The notes beneath the pieces were generated by a model that saw only the letters and a program-made list of their open reading frames with translations, made no database searches and was not told where the DNA came from. Below are positions 1-8,674 of a DNA stretch of 64,000 nucleotides, one piece after another. The position numbers and the translations under genes were made by a program. Each line of letters opens with the position of its first letter. The stretch's first letter is position 1. The stretch covers positions 434,001 to 498,000 of the forward strand of contig JACKFF010000002.1 in NCBI GenBank assembly GCA_020632595.1, given 5' to 3'. This stretch comes from Nitrospiraceae bacterium (lineage in GTDB: Bacteria; Nitrospirota; Nitrospiria; Nitrospirales; UBA8639).

Positions 1-206
1 ACATTACAAAAAAGTTATGCGCGCTTAAAAAGAAAAGCCGAAAAAGGAGCTAATTCCTCTCTCGGCTTCACGGCGTAATATTCTTCTCACTTCTTTACCC
101 ATTACAAAAACGGAGAGGATGTAGCACAGTTTGCAGAATCTGTCAATAAATGACAGGAGGAAATTCCTTCCCTACTATTCGCCTATAGGCTAATTATTTC
201 AGATAT
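1..206. other. Leader region before lptF with two inverted repeats
   Basis: No gene is seen here. Two inverted repeats are visible. One pairs AAGCCG at 35-40 with CGGCTT at 63-68. The other pairs CTGTCA at 140-145 with TGACAG at 151-156 and overlaps an AGGAGG purine run at 154-159 that is not followed by an ATG, GTG or TTG at normal spacing. Neither hairpin has a following T-tract on the plus strand, so I do not call a terminator for that strand. Confidence 0.35.
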
Positions 207-1373
207 TTGCTTGAAAATGAGCAGAGGGGCCATTTTAATCAAACAACATTTTTCATCACCTTCAACTTATTTGAATTGTCCAAGGCCTTGATCAGACTTC
301 TCGATCGGTACATTTTTTTTGAGTTGCTTCCCCCGTTTTTGACCAGCCTGACCGGATTGTGTTTCATCATTTTTACCAAGGAAATGCTACGGCTGGTGGA
401 TTTAGTGGTCTCCCGAGGAATTAGCTTGGCGGCCTTGGGGTCTATTGTGCTGCATTTGCTTCCATCATTTTTAGTCCTAACCTTACCAATTGCTTGCTTG
501 ATTGCCTCAATTTCGGCCTTTAATCGCCTGTCGTTTGACAATGAGGTCATTGCCATTCGAGCTGCGGGGGTCAGTTTTTGGCGAATCAACCTTCCTGTGG
601 TGGTTTTTTCCGGCATCGTATTTCTCTTAACGGTATATCTTTCTCAATGGGGGCAGCCGTGGGCCAATGTGTCATTGAAGACTTTGGCCCTCAGCGTCAT
701 TGAAGATGAGTTGACTCTTGCAGTTGATTCGGGGGTGTTTAATGAACCGATCCCCGGACTCATGGTGTATGTGCCACATTCGGAGAATGCTTCTGGGGAT
801 AAGGGAATCTTCATTTCGGACCAACGCAATCCGGAGCAACCATTGATAATTGTGGCGGAGAATTTTCACATGTTGAAACAGAGCGAACGTCAGCAGTTTG
901 GCATTCGATTGTTTAAGGGTGCCATTCATCAAATCCCCAAAGATGCCAATAGTTTTCACCGGGTCATTTTTGATACCTATGATTTTTGGCTCTCTTCGCC
1001 TTTTACCTCAGTGAAAGATAAGACAAAACGGAAATCCTATCAAACCCTCACTCAGCAATTGGAGGAATCAGGTGGAACGGACGCTGGAGCTCTTCGACGA
1101 TTAGTAGAGTTTCATAAAGATACCGCCTTTCCGGTTGCCACCTTTGTGCTGGGGTTATTGGGCGTCCCGGTGGGGATTGTGTCGAAGCGGTCCGGGAAAG
1201 CTGGGGGGTTTGCGATTGGGGTTGGCGTGGTGATCGGATTTTATTTATTAAATGTATTGGGAGAGTTTCTCGTGACGACTTTGGTGATCTCTCCATTTTT
1301 AGGTGCGTGGATGCCTAACCTTATCCTCGCCTGCTTCACAGGGTTCCTGCTATTTCAAGCTGGAAAACAATGA
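207..1373 (+). CDS. lptF: LptF-type lipopolysaccharide export permease (YjgP/YjgQ family)
   Basis: Inner-membrane permease of the LptBFG ABC transporter, which extracts lipopolysaccharide from the inner membrane and passes it to LptC/LptA. The 388-residue product has the family layout: a cytoplasmic start with the LLDRYIFFELLPPF motif (residues 31-44), three membrane helices, a periplasmic beta-rich domain (about 140-280) and three C-terminal helices. It lies 28 bp upstream of a second family member, the usual lptF-lptG pair. The start is uncertain. TTG at 207 gives an N-terminal extension without a good ribosome-binding site, and an in-frame TTG at 288 would start just before the conserved motif, as is usual for the family. 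Assignment as LptF rather than LptG rests on gene order. Confidence 0.87.
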   Translation: MLENEQRGHFNQTTFFITFNLFELSKALIRLLDRYIFFELLPPFLTSLTGLCFIIFTKEMLRLVDLVVSRGISLAALGSIVLHLLPSFLVLTLPIACLIASISAFNRLSFDNEVIAIRAAGVSFWRINLPVVVFSGIVFLLTVYLSQWGQPWANVSLKTLALSVIEDELTLAVDSGVFNEPIPGLMVYVPHSENASGDKGIFISDQRNPEQPLIIVAENFHMLKQSERQQFGIRLFKGAIHQIPKDANSFHRVIFDTYDFWLSSPFTSVKDKTKRKSYQTLTQQLEESGGTDAGALRRLVEFHKDTAFPVATFVLGLLGVPVGIVSKRSGKAGGFAIGVGVVIGFYLLNVLGEFLVTTLVISPFLGAWMPNLILACFTGFLLFQAGKQ

Positions 1374-1401
1374 TCCAGAATTTTTGCCAGTCTTTTAGAT
1401 C

Positions 1402-2490
1402 ATGAAAAAAATTTCTTGGTATGTGTTTGGGAAATTCGGTCGCGTCTTCGTAATGTGCCTTGTAACCGTGTTGACGATTTATCTTGTCGTGGATTTTTTC
1501 GAAAAATTAAGGAAGTTTTTGAAATATGACGCAGATCTAACCGTTATTTTCAGTTTTTTTGTCTATCGAATTCCCGAAATTGCTTTTTTATTAGCCCCGC
1601 TGGCGGCGTTAATGGCGTCAATCTTGACGATTTGTGGGCTTAATCGGACTCGTGAAATCACGGCGATGCGCAGTTGTGGGTTAAGCTTTTATCAAATTGC
1701 CATTCCCTTTTTTGTCTTTGGCGGGCTTGTGACTGTCGTGGGTCTGGGTCTAACGGCGGTGTTGATTCCTCTGGCCAATATTAAAGCTGAATTTGTTCAA
1801 TCGGTCTTGATCCAAAACAAACCAGAACCCCTCTTACTTACTCCGGAACGTTTGTGGCTTCGGGTGGGACGAAATCACCTTATGCGGATCGATTCCGTGA
1901 CAGATGATGGGTTTCGTTTGAATGGTATTCACCAGTACACACTTGATGATCGCTTCAGTATCAAAGGCATTCTGGAAGGAAGATGGGCAACATTTGTCGA
2001 TGGGGAATGGATAATGAAGCATGCGATTGAGCGAACATTTCAGGATGAAGAACGCATGCAAGTAATAAATATACCAGGACAGACGTTGCCTCTCTCTCTC
2101 ACGCCTGATGATTTTCAGAATTGGCTCGCTCAGTCTCCAGAGCATATGTCCTTGTATCAATTGCATGATTATATTCAACGGTTAATAGAAGACGGTCATA
2201 GTCCTCATCGTTTTTTAACTGATTATTGGTCTCGAATTGCATACTCTCTCGTTCCTCTGGTGATGATACTTTTAGGGATCTCGGTGAGTCTCCGCGGAAG
2301 TGGTGTGCGTGAGGTTGGAATAGCTAAAGGGCTTGGGCAAACCCTGGGAATCGGGTTTTTTTTCTGGGCTGCGCATTCGGTAGGCATTGTCTTAGGACGA
2401 AATGGCGCCGTATTACCAATCATTGGCAGTTGGATTGCCACGGTCATGTTTTTCATTGTCGGGATTAATCTTTTTTTAAGGTTAAAGTGA
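1402..2490 (+). CDS. lptG: LptG-type lipopolysaccharide export permease
   Basis: Second permease subunit of the LptBFG transporter. The 362-residue product shows three N-terminal membrane helices, a periplasmic domain of about 170 residues, and three C-terminal helices including the SLVPLVMILLGISVSLRG segment and a G-rich helix near 310-340. Both length and topology match the YjgP/YjgQ family. It follows lptF by 28 bp on the same strand and is probably cotranscribed. The ATPase lptB is not in the window. Confidence 0.88.
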   Translation: MKKISWYVFGKFGRVFVMCLVTVLTIYLVVDFFEKLRKFLKYDADLTVIFSFFVYRIPEIAFLLAPLAALMASILTICGLNRTREITAMRSCGLSFYQIAIPFFVFGGLVTVVGLGLTAVLIPLANIKAEFVQSVLIQNKPEPLLLTPERLWLRVGRNHLMRIDSVTDDGFRLNGIHQYTLDDRFSIKGILEGRWATFVDGEWIMKHAIERTFQDEERMQVINIPGQTLPLSLTPDDFQNWLAQSPEHMSLYQLHDYIQRLIEDGHSPHRFLTDYWSRIAYSLVPLVMILLGISVSLRGSGVREVGIAKGLGQTLGIGFFFWAAHSVGIVLGRNGAVLPIIGSWIATVMFFIVGINLFLRLK

Positions 2491-2785
2491 GGAATCCATG
2501 GTTTCCATGAATAAAGGAGGGAATGCGTGGTTGAGATTTTAATCATCTACTCCTGTTCACCATTCGTATTGGTTTTTAATGCTGTGCGATATATGAACTT
2601 GTCAAGTTTTCTCATAAACATATAAGGGCCTTTCTTAATTCCCCCTGACTCGGATCCGATAACATTTTCATAAGGATAGAGGTTGAAGAGTAAGTAGGGA
2701 GGATCCGAGAATCAAAGGTAGGTAGTTAATTGGAAATCTCAAAAACCCACCACTTAAAAGAGGTTGTGATTATCGAATAACGAAT

Positions 2786-2890
2786 TCAACAGGTGACAAG
2801 GGCAAACTATCCGTGAGGGTAGGGCGCAAAGCCAAGAAACCCTGAGAAGATAATTGTTTCAGGGTTCGTCTGGTTACCGAACTGTGTTGG
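2786..2890 (+). ncRNA. GEMM-I cyclic di-GMP riboswitch aptamer
   Basis: The conserved GEMM-I blocks occur in order: GGGCAAAC at 2800-2807, a CUAUCC/GGGUAG helix (2807-2820) closed by a GUGA tetraloop that normally docks into a receptor, GCGCAAAGCCA at 2824-2834, an AACCCUGA/UCAGGGUU helix (2838-2865), and GGUUACCGA at 2872-2880. The flanks (CAACAG near 2787, CUGUGUUG near 2882) can close the outer stem. The GGG preceding CAAAC is kept as in the Vibrio Vc2 aptamer, so c-di-GMP is a likelier ligand than cAMP-GMP, though that is inference. The aptamer sits about 75 nt before the start of a FliA/WhiG-type sigma factor gene. Confidence 0.92.
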
Positions 2891-2919
2891 TAGACTCCAT
2901 GCGTTCGTTCATGCGCCCA

Positions 2920-2956
2920 TTCCCTGGAATTGGACGCTTTTTGGTCACCCTGGGAA
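2920..2956 (+). promoter_or_regulatory. Putative expression platform: hairpin covering the sigma-factor Shine-Dalgarno
   Basis: UUCCC at 2920-2924 can pair with GGGAA at 2952-2956, extended by GG/CC across a U-U mismatch. The GGGAA belongs to the GGGAAGG ribosome-binding site of the ATG at 2966. This would hide the ribosome-binding site and suggests translational control by the upstream riboswitch. It is inferred from complementarity only, and no competing anti-sequestering pairing was worked out. Confidence 0.45.
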
Positions 2957-2965
2957 GGCCAAAAT

Positions 2966-3844
2966 ATGGACGAAGACGCACACAATTTCCCAAAGACAGC
3001 AGTTAGTTTCAAAGAACTCGACTCGTCTCCTCTCAGTTCGGTGAGTCCTGAAAAAACAGAACAGACGGAAGCACGGGGCCAGCTCGATCAGGAGTATGTT
3101 ACTCGGATTTTATTAGAGTTTCTCCCGACCATTCGTCGGATGGCTGGAATTATGGCCTTCAGGAAACCCTTTTCTCTGGATGTTGAGGATTTAACGAGCG
3201 CTGGGGCTATGGGACTGTTGTCGGCGTTGAAGCGCTATGATCCAACACGGGATATAAAATTTCGAACTTTTGCCGAATATCGTATTCGGGGCATGATGTT
3301 GGATGAGATTCGATCGATGGATTGGGTTCCTCGGTCTGTTCGATCTCGCCGAGATCAGGTACGACAAATAGTAGAAGAGCATCTTCAGAAAAATGGGGTG
3401 CCACCGACTGCACAGGAATTGGCCACCCTGTTGGGTGTCCCCATTGAGGAAATAGAAGGAGTGGGCGGGTGTGATCCTCGGTTAATTAGTCTGGATGAGC
3501 CGGTTGGACAGGGAGAAGATGAATGCACCCTCCGCGATGTATTGCCGGATGTTAGCCATCTGGACCCTTTTGTGGCCTGTGCGGATGCAGAAATGAAAGC
3601 GGCATTGTCGGCCGCGCTCCAGACATTATCGGCACGCCAGCAAGAGGTGCTTCAATCGTATTATCATGCCGGATTGACGATGAAAGAAATTGGCCGGCAA
3701 ATGGGCCTGACCGAGTCTGGCGTCTGCCGGATACATTCCGGTGCCATTCGACATCTACGCATAGAGTTGAAGCGTATTGAGGAAGGGGGACCCAGTGCGC
3801 CTCGACCCAGGAATTTACGAAAAGCTCCCGTTGTCCAGGACTAA
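2966..3844 (+). CDS. RNA polymerase sigma factor, sigma-28 (FliA/WhiG) family
   Basis: Group 3 sigma factor that directs RNA polymerase to a dedicated promoter set. The 292-residue product carries region 2 (about 65-135: DLTSAG, RYDP, KFRTFAEYRIRGMMLDEIRSMDWVPRS), region 3 (about 140-180) and a region 4 helix-turn-helix (about 225-275: LSARQQEVLQSYYHAGLTMKEIGRQMGLTESGVCRIH). The DWVPRS block is typical of FliA/WhiG. ATG at 2966 is chosen because GGGAAGG lies about 7 nt upstream; an in-frame TTG at 2930 lacks such a site. The gene follows a c-di-GMP riboswitch. No flagellar genes are nearby, so whether it controls motility is not shown. It ends directly against the convergent hydrolase gene. 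Confidence 0.9.
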   Translation: MDEDAHNFPKTAVSFKELDSSPLSSVSPEKTEQTEARGQLDQEYVTRILLEFLPTIRRMAGIMAFRKPFSLDVEDLTSAGAMGLLSALKRYDPTRDIKFRTFAEYRIRGMMLDEIRSMDWVPRSVRSRRDQVRQIVEEHLQKNGVPPTAQELATLLGVPIEEIEGVGGCDPRLISLDEPVGQGEDECTLRDVLPDVSHLDPFVACADAEMKAALSAALQTLSARQQEVLQSYYHAGLTMKEIGRQMGLTESGVCRIHSGAIRHLRIELKRIEEGGPSAPRPRNLRKAPVVQD

Positions 3845-4411
3845 TTAAATGGTGTGCTTATTAAAAAATTCGTGTCCGCCAATTTTTGCCACTTTACGGT
3901 TGAACTGAGCCCAGCGGGGAGTTTTGACCAGTTGGGGATTATAAAACAGTACGGCCCCATCCACCACTGTTCGCCCGTCTTGTACCACCCTCCAGGCTAA
4001 CAGACTATCCTGCATGATTCGATTTGTTTGATCAAAATCTACTTCCTCTGGATTACGTCCCATCCATGGTTCAAATTGTTTGGCACGAAGAACGGTGCCC
4101 TTCACCGTGCCATCGCTGTGGTATTTGAGAGCCATTCGGTTCCGAATGACGGCCGCGACAGCTAGCTTCCCCGCAAAACTTTCACCACCGGCTTCCAGAT
4201 AGATGGTTAAGGCGGCTAAAATGTCGTCGCTGTGGCTGGAATCCTGCCGATGGGTTATTTCTAAAGGCAATGGTGATACAGTTGAAGAAGAAAGAAGAGA
4301 TGCGATATCGGCCGAATTTATTGGAGTTGGTGAAACCGGGAGTAAGCAAATGGAGAAGATTTCTAAGCCGATGATGAAGATACAAGGCAACACTCTTTGG
4401 TTTTGTTTCAT
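3845..4411 (-). CDS. SleB/CwlJ-type cell-wall hydrolase (Hydrolase_2), exported
   Basis: The 188-residue protein has an N-terminal hydrophobic signal or anchor (about 9-30) and a C-terminal Hydrolase_2 domain (about 64-188). The domain shows ALTIYLEAGGESFAGKLAVA with the catalytic-type Glu, then IRNRM, FEPW and a late FYNP motif. This family cleaves peptidoglycan as lytic transglycosylase or amidase-like hydrolases and is common outside spore formers. It is convergent with the sigma factor gene and shares no operon. A role in wall remodelling is inferred from the family. Confidence 0.82.
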   Translation of the reverse strand: MKQNQRVLPCIFIIGLEIFSICLLPVSPTPINSADIASLLSSSTVSPLPLEITHRQDSSHSDDILAALTIYLEAGGESFAGKLAVAAVIRNRMALKYHSDGTVKGTVLRAKQFEPWMGRNPEEVDFDQTNRIMQDSLLAWRVVQDGRTVVDGAVLFYNPQLVKTPRWAQFNRKVAKIGGHEFFNKHTI

Positions 4412-4859
4412 TTTATCCCTTTAAGTCTTGTTGTGTGTGGAGTTTTTACCCTTTATTTTCGTTTTGATTTAGATATTAAGGAATCAGGTTCAATGAAATG
4501 CCTCTTCGACACGGTCTTCCGCAAAGTACATGCCATTGACGTTTTAGACTGTTCAATGGAAGGTATTTATGGGAGTCTTGTGTTGTAGGGAAGAGTTTGG
4601 TGTTAGAAATTTTGTGTTTTCATAAATAACAAGTGGCCTTGACCCCGCATTGTGTCGTGGTTTCGGGACATCAACGATTAGGCCACACGTTTTATTATTT
4701 AATAGTGATTGGAAACAGGGCGATTTCGAGATTCTTATACTGATCAAAAATCTGACAATTTCAACAATGGGTTTATTGAATCATCGGAAAATATGGGGAA
4801 CGAACAGAGAATTTATCGAGAATGATGTCTGTTGCCCGATTTTAGTGATGGAGGAGAAT
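4412..4859. other. Intergenic region, AT-rich, no recognised gene
   Basis: This 448-bp gap separates divergent genes. An open frame runs in from 4650 in phase with the downstream gene, but no ribosome-binding site supports it, whereas GGAGGA sits just before ATG 4860. It presumably holds promoters for both neighbours. I see no sigma-70 pair convincing enough to call. Confidence 0.5.
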
Positions 4860-5420
4860 ATGAGCGTTTCGTCGGCGAGCGAACGAGTAAGGGAAATCAT
4901 GGTATGTCTCGGAATGGGTATAATTCTTCTGGGTACGTTACTGCTTTCCAATGGTTGGGCTCAGTCAGATCAGATACCTGTCTTGCTCAATCAACCTCTT
5001 GCGCACGCTAAAGTGTATTTGATGGCCGGAGATTACCGTCGTGCAGTAGTGGCTTGTCAGGAAAATATTGACCGCAATCCTTCGGTCGAAGCATACGTGT
5101 ATCTGGCCTATGTCTATGAGGCCATTGATGGCTATTTAGCATCATTAGCAAAGCAGGAGGATTATGTGAGAGTGGAGCAATTAGCGCTGAATTTGACCGC
5201 AAGGGATATTCTCGATCTCATTGATCCGCCCAATATCATGCCTCGTATGGCGCAAGAGCTCATTCATGAAGGCATTCGGCAACAATTTGATGTGACAGCA
5301 GCAATGGCCAATCGGTTGAGTCGGACGCGGACGGATGAATTGTGGGCACAACAAACCCGCTGGCGTGAATTAAAGCCTGATTCATGGTGGACGGGTGCCC
5401 CGGATGAATGGCAGTGGTGA
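4860..5420 (+). CDS. Exported TPR-like protein of unknown function
   Basis: The 186-residue product has a signal peptide or single anchor (about 12-38, ending near SNGWAQS) followed by helical segments. AKVYLMAGDYRRAVVACQENIDRNPSVEAYVYLAYVYEAI (about 50-90) resembles one or two tetratricopeptide repeats, which mediate protein contacts. The C-terminus is Trp- and charge-rich. ATG 4860 is preceded by GGAGGA at proper spacing. No enzymatic motif is seen. Confidence 0.7.
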   Translation: MSVSSASERVREIMVCLGMGIILLGTLLLSNGWAQSDQIPVLLNQPLAHAKVYLMAGDYRRAVVACQENIDRNPSVEAYVYLAYVYEAIDGYLASLAKQEDYVRVEQLALNLTARDILDLIDPPNIMPRMAQELIHEGIRQQFDVTAAMANRLSRTRTDELWAQQTRWRELKPDSWWTGAPDEWQW

Positions 5421-5510
5421 ATTCTATCCCGGCCTTGCCTGTGAGTGAGGAGGTCAAACGGATCACACAGGGTGCAATGCTACTGAGTCAGTTAATCGTA
5501 TATGAGTGAG

Positions 5511-5540
5511 TTGACAGTCCGACAAGAGCGGTTTTAGGAT
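5511..5540 (+). promoter_or_regulatory. Sigma-70-type promoter upstream of trx
   Basis: A perfect TTGACA (5511-5516) is followed after 18 bp by TAGGAT (5535-5540), which matches TATAAT at four positions. The start codon is about 49 bp downstream. It is the most likely promoter of the thioredoxin gene, possibly continuing into recN. Confidence 0.6.
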
Positions 5541-5588
5541 GCGAGGACAGTCTGGACCTTTTGTCGTATTTATCCAAGGAGGCAGTCA

Positions 5589-5936
5589 GTGTCTGATTTA
5601 GTGGCCAAAGCCGATGCAACGAATTGGGATGGGGAAGTACTGAAAGCTTCAGAGGTGGTAATGGTGGATTTCTGGGCAGTTTGGTGTGGACCCTGTCAAA
5701 TGGTGGCCCCAATCGTCGATGAGCTTGCACAGGAATATCAAGGCAAACTCAAAGTCATGAAGCTCAACACCGATGATGCTCCAGAAGTTGCGGGGAAATA
5801 TCAAATCATGAGTATTCCAAGTATTCTCTTCTTTAAGGGTGGCCAAGTTGTCGAAAAAATTGTTGGTGCAAGACCGAAGCAACAATTCAAACAAGTCATT
5901 GACTCACTACTGGCTCAATCCACTTCCCCTGCCTGA
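5589..5936 (+). CDS. trxA: Thioredoxin
   Basis: Small cytosolic dithiol-disulfide oxidoreductase that reduces protein disulfides and is itself recycled by thioredoxin reductase. The 115-residue product shows VDFWAVWCGPCQMVAPIVDELA with the WCGPC active site (Cys33, Cys36), the conserved KLNTDD strand and the MSIPSILFF cis-proline segment near residue 77. GTG 5589 is supported by AAGGAGG at 5576-5582. Length and motifs are standard for the family. Confidence 0.95.
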   Translation: MSDLVAKADATNWDGEVLKASEVVMVDFWAVWCGPCQMVAPIVDELAQEYQGKLKVMKLNTDDAPEVAGKYQIMSIPSILFFKGGQVVEKIVGARPKQQFKQVIDSLLAQSTSPA

Positions 5937-5961
5937 TCAGTGGGACCGATGACTCGGTGTT

Positions 5962-7692
5962 ATGCTGACCGAGCTGCGTATCTCCAACTTTGCCCTTATC
6001 GATCAACTTCATTTGGAATTTCCCCCCGGATTTCTTGTCTTGACCGGGGAGACCGGGGCAGGAAAATCTCTTCTCATTGATGCTCTGGTGTTAATCACCG
6101 GAGGACGGGCCTCTGCCGAACATATACGGTTTGGTGCCGAGGAAGCTCTGCTGGAAGCTTGTTTTCTCATCCCACCGACCCATCCTCTTTTAAGCCGGTT
6201 GCAAGGGGAGGGATACCTCCTTCCCGACCAACAGGACATTATCGTTCGTCGGATGTTATCGCGGTCGGGAAGGAATCGCAATTTCCTCAATGGGCAACTC
6301 GCCCCTCTTCAAACGATTCAAGACATCGGACCTCAGTTGGTAGACATCCATGGCCAACATGACCAGCAATCATTGCTCTCCCCTAAGACCCAGCTCAAAT
6401 TGTTGGATGCATTTGGGAATCTTGAGGATGTCGTCGGATCCTATCAGGAGATGCACCGAGAATGGATTGAGAAAAAGACGGCTTTGGAAGAATATGTGGT
6501 CAGATTACGGGATCAAACCAATAGGCAGGATATCCTTCAATTTCAATATGACGAGCTGGTCAAAATGCAGTTGCAGTCGGGTGAAGAAGAAGCCCTCAGC
6601 CAGGAATATCATCGGTTGAAACATAGCGGTCGTTTAGGAGAATTATCGAATCAAGCCTTTAGGACGTTATATGAAGGCGAACGATCCGTTCTAGATCATC
6701 TGGGTGAGGTAACTGAGTGGGTACAAGAGCTTGCCAAAATTGATGCGCAAGGTGAATCGTGGGTCCCGTTGTTGGAAACAGCAAACATGTCGTTGCGGGA
6801 AGTGACCGATAACCTTCGGGATTACCGGACTCGAATCGAATATGATCCGGAGAGAATGGATCTGATTGATAGTCGGTTGGCCGGTCTTCAGCGGCTGAAA
6901 AAGAAATATGGAAAGCCGATCGAAGATTTATTGGAACTTACCAAGATCCTGGAGCAAGATTTAGCGCAACTCCAAAATGGAGAAGAGCAGGTGCGGCATT
7001 TGCAGGCAGAGGTGACCTGTCGATATGAAAGAATGAAGGCCTTGGCGGAAGACTTGTCGGCCCGGAGGAAAACAGTTGCGAAGCATTTGGTCAAAGAGAT
7101 CAAACAGGAATTAGCCGCCCTTAAAATGTCGACAATGGAGGTACAGGTTAATATTGAAATAGCCAACGGAGACAATCGATTTGGATTGACAGGAATGGAT
7201 CGGGTTGAAATGCTTCTGGCTCCCAATCCGGGAGAGCCGCTGATGCCATTGGGCCGGATTGCATCGGGTGGAGAATTGTCCCGAATTATGTTGGCCTTAA
7301 AAACCGTGTTTGCCGAAAATGATCAGACGCCCGTCGTCATTTTCGATGAAATTGACAGTGGGATTGGTGGGGAAGCCGGCATAGTCATGGGCAGTCGTTT
7401 ACGTCAGTTGGCTCAATTCCATCAAGTCTGTTGCATTACCCATCTTCCGCAGATTGCCTCGCAGGCTCATGCACAGTTTGTAGTTGAGAAAACAACGTTG
7501 GAGGACCGGACGCTAACGAAAGTCCACGAAGTCACAGGAGTTCATCGGGAATCCGAAATTGCTCGCATGTTGGGAGGAGGCACGCTAACTCCAACGATTA
7601 GAAAAACCGCCGGTGAAATGCTGGATCGGGGAAGCAGTTCTCATATCGGCCCCAATCACAATAAGCCAAAAAAGAAGCCTGCCAAAACCTAA
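5962..7692 (+). CDS. recN: DNA repair protein RecN
   Basis: SMC-like ATPase that acts early in repair of double-strand breaks. The 576-residue product has Walker A GETGAGKS (29-36), the HGQHDQQSLL segment (about 131-140), a long central coiled coil (about 160-390), the signature LGRIASGGELSR (about 430-441), Walker B VVIFDEIDSGIGGEAG (about 457-472) and a CITHLPQIA switch. The length is normal for RecN. It follows trx by 25 bp and may be cotranscribed. No LexA box was identified. Confidence 0.96.
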   Translation: MLTELRISNFALIDQLHLEFPPGFLVLTGETGAGKSLLIDALVLITGGRASAEHIRFGAEEALLEACFLIPPTHPLLSRLQGEGYLLPDQQDIIVRRMLSRSGRNRNFLNGQLAPLQTIQDIGPQLVDIHGQHDQQSLLSPKTQLKLLDAFGNLEDVVGSYQEMHREWIEKKTALEEYVVRLRDQTNRQDILQFQYDELVKMQLQSGEEEALSQEYHRLKHSGRLGELSNQAFRTLYEGERSVLDHLGEVTEWVQELAKIDAQGESWVPLLETANMSLREVTDNLRDYRTRIEYDPERMDLIDSRLAGLQRLKKKYGKPIEDLLELTKILEQDLAQLQNGEEQVRHLQAEVTCRYERMKALAEDLSARRKTVAKHLVKEIKQELAALKMSTMEVQVNIEIANGDNRFGLTGMDRVEMLLAPNPGEPLMPLGRIASGGELSRIMLALKTVFAENDQTPVVIFDEIDSGIGGEAGIVMGSRLRQLAQFHQVCCITHLPQIASQAHAQFVVEKTTLEDRTLTKVHEVTGVHRESEIARMLGGGTLTPTIRKTAGEMLDRGSSSHIGPNHNKPKKKPAKT

Positions 7693-7773
7693 TCTGAATT
7701 CGAATGAGTTTGGTTCATTCAGGATAGCCATTGATGAATCAGTGGATAGCTCGATCTCTGGATTCGAGAGTTG

Positions 7774-8595
7774 TTAAGATCCGGCTTTCCAAAAAAACAC
7801 GACAGCCATCCGTTTTGAAGCTAATGCATGGTCCCAGCCAAAATACCCTGTGGCAGAATGGATGAGATCCGATTTATAGGCAACGAGGCGGTTGAAGACA
7901 TACGGGGCCTCTAGGATCTCTTTGAACATGGTAGGATCCATTTCCTGCGATACCCCAGGCACTTCGCTAAGACTTTCATAATCTTTTGGACAATAGTTGC
8001 CGTCCGGTGGTTCTCCGGGAAGATGCAATCGGTAAAAGGATGTCCCGCAATGTGATGTGGGTGGGCTTGGATGGAGGTAGAGGACGGCCGCGTAATCGCA
8101 AATTCTGGCAGAGTCGACATGCGGACGAGCAACCCCCTCAGCTCCTCCGCATATTTGAATATGATTGTGTCCGGAAAGTCCTGCTTCGTTATCGGATTGG
8201 GGAGTGAGATTGGGAATACCTAAATGGGTGGTCACGTAGCTTTCCACGATGCGCAGTTCGTCGGAAGTCAAAGCTCCAGGAGCTCGCATGCCGGGCCAGG
8301 GCTCCGACCGCCAGGGGGATCCCAGGGTCCAGGTTGGAATGGTAATACATCGTTGGGCAATCTCTAATGCGTTGGGAAGGGCCTGATCTTGAATCCAATA
8401 ATCCCGGCCATGAATTAATTCGCGATAGGGGAGTCGGTTCATAAATAGAAACCAGACAGTGACGTTGATCAGAGGAGAAAATTGAGTGACGACATGTGAA
8501 TTTGTGGATGAAAGTGGGCACCATAATTCTTCAGTCAGGGTGAGGTCAAGCGAATGTATTCTTTGATAGCCTGGTGAGAATGTGGTGGTTGTCAT
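7774..8595 (-). CDS. DUF6445-like putative 2-oxoglutarate/Fe(II) oxygenase
   Basis: This product of up to 273 residues has candidate iron ligands in ARPHVDSARI (His159, Asp161), a distal SDLIHSATGYFGWD segment with His246, and Arg262 as a possible 2-oxoglutarate anchor. The core, FYRL, FNRLVAYKSDLIHS, is typical of DUF6445 proteins, which are found near prolyl-hydroxylase-like and tryptophan-halogenase-associated genes. The N-terminal ~50 residues look unlike the family, and an internal ATG (residue 52, near 8442) may be the real start. It is divergent from a second oxygenase, with which it shares the GYFGW motif. The substrate is unknown. Confidence 0.65.
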   Translation of the reverse strand: MTTTTFSPGYQRIHSLDLTLTEELWCPLSSTNSHVVTQFSPLINVTVWFLFMNRLPYRELIHGRDYWIQDQALPNALEIAQRCITIPTWTLGSPWRSEPWPGMRAPGALTSDELRIVESYVTTHLGIPNLTPQSDNEAGLSGHNHIQICGGAEGVARPHVDSARICDYAAVLYLHPSPPTSHCGTSFYRLHLPGEPPDGNYCPKDYESLSEVPGVSQEMDPTMFKEILEAPYVFNRLVAYKSDLIHSATGYFGWDHALASKRMAVVFFWKAGS

Positions 8596-8674
8596 GATAA
8601 GCTAAGAATCATGAGGGCATTGAAAAAAGGATAAATTGAAAGTTTGAAGTCTGAAGGGATGAAGGAGAGTGACT

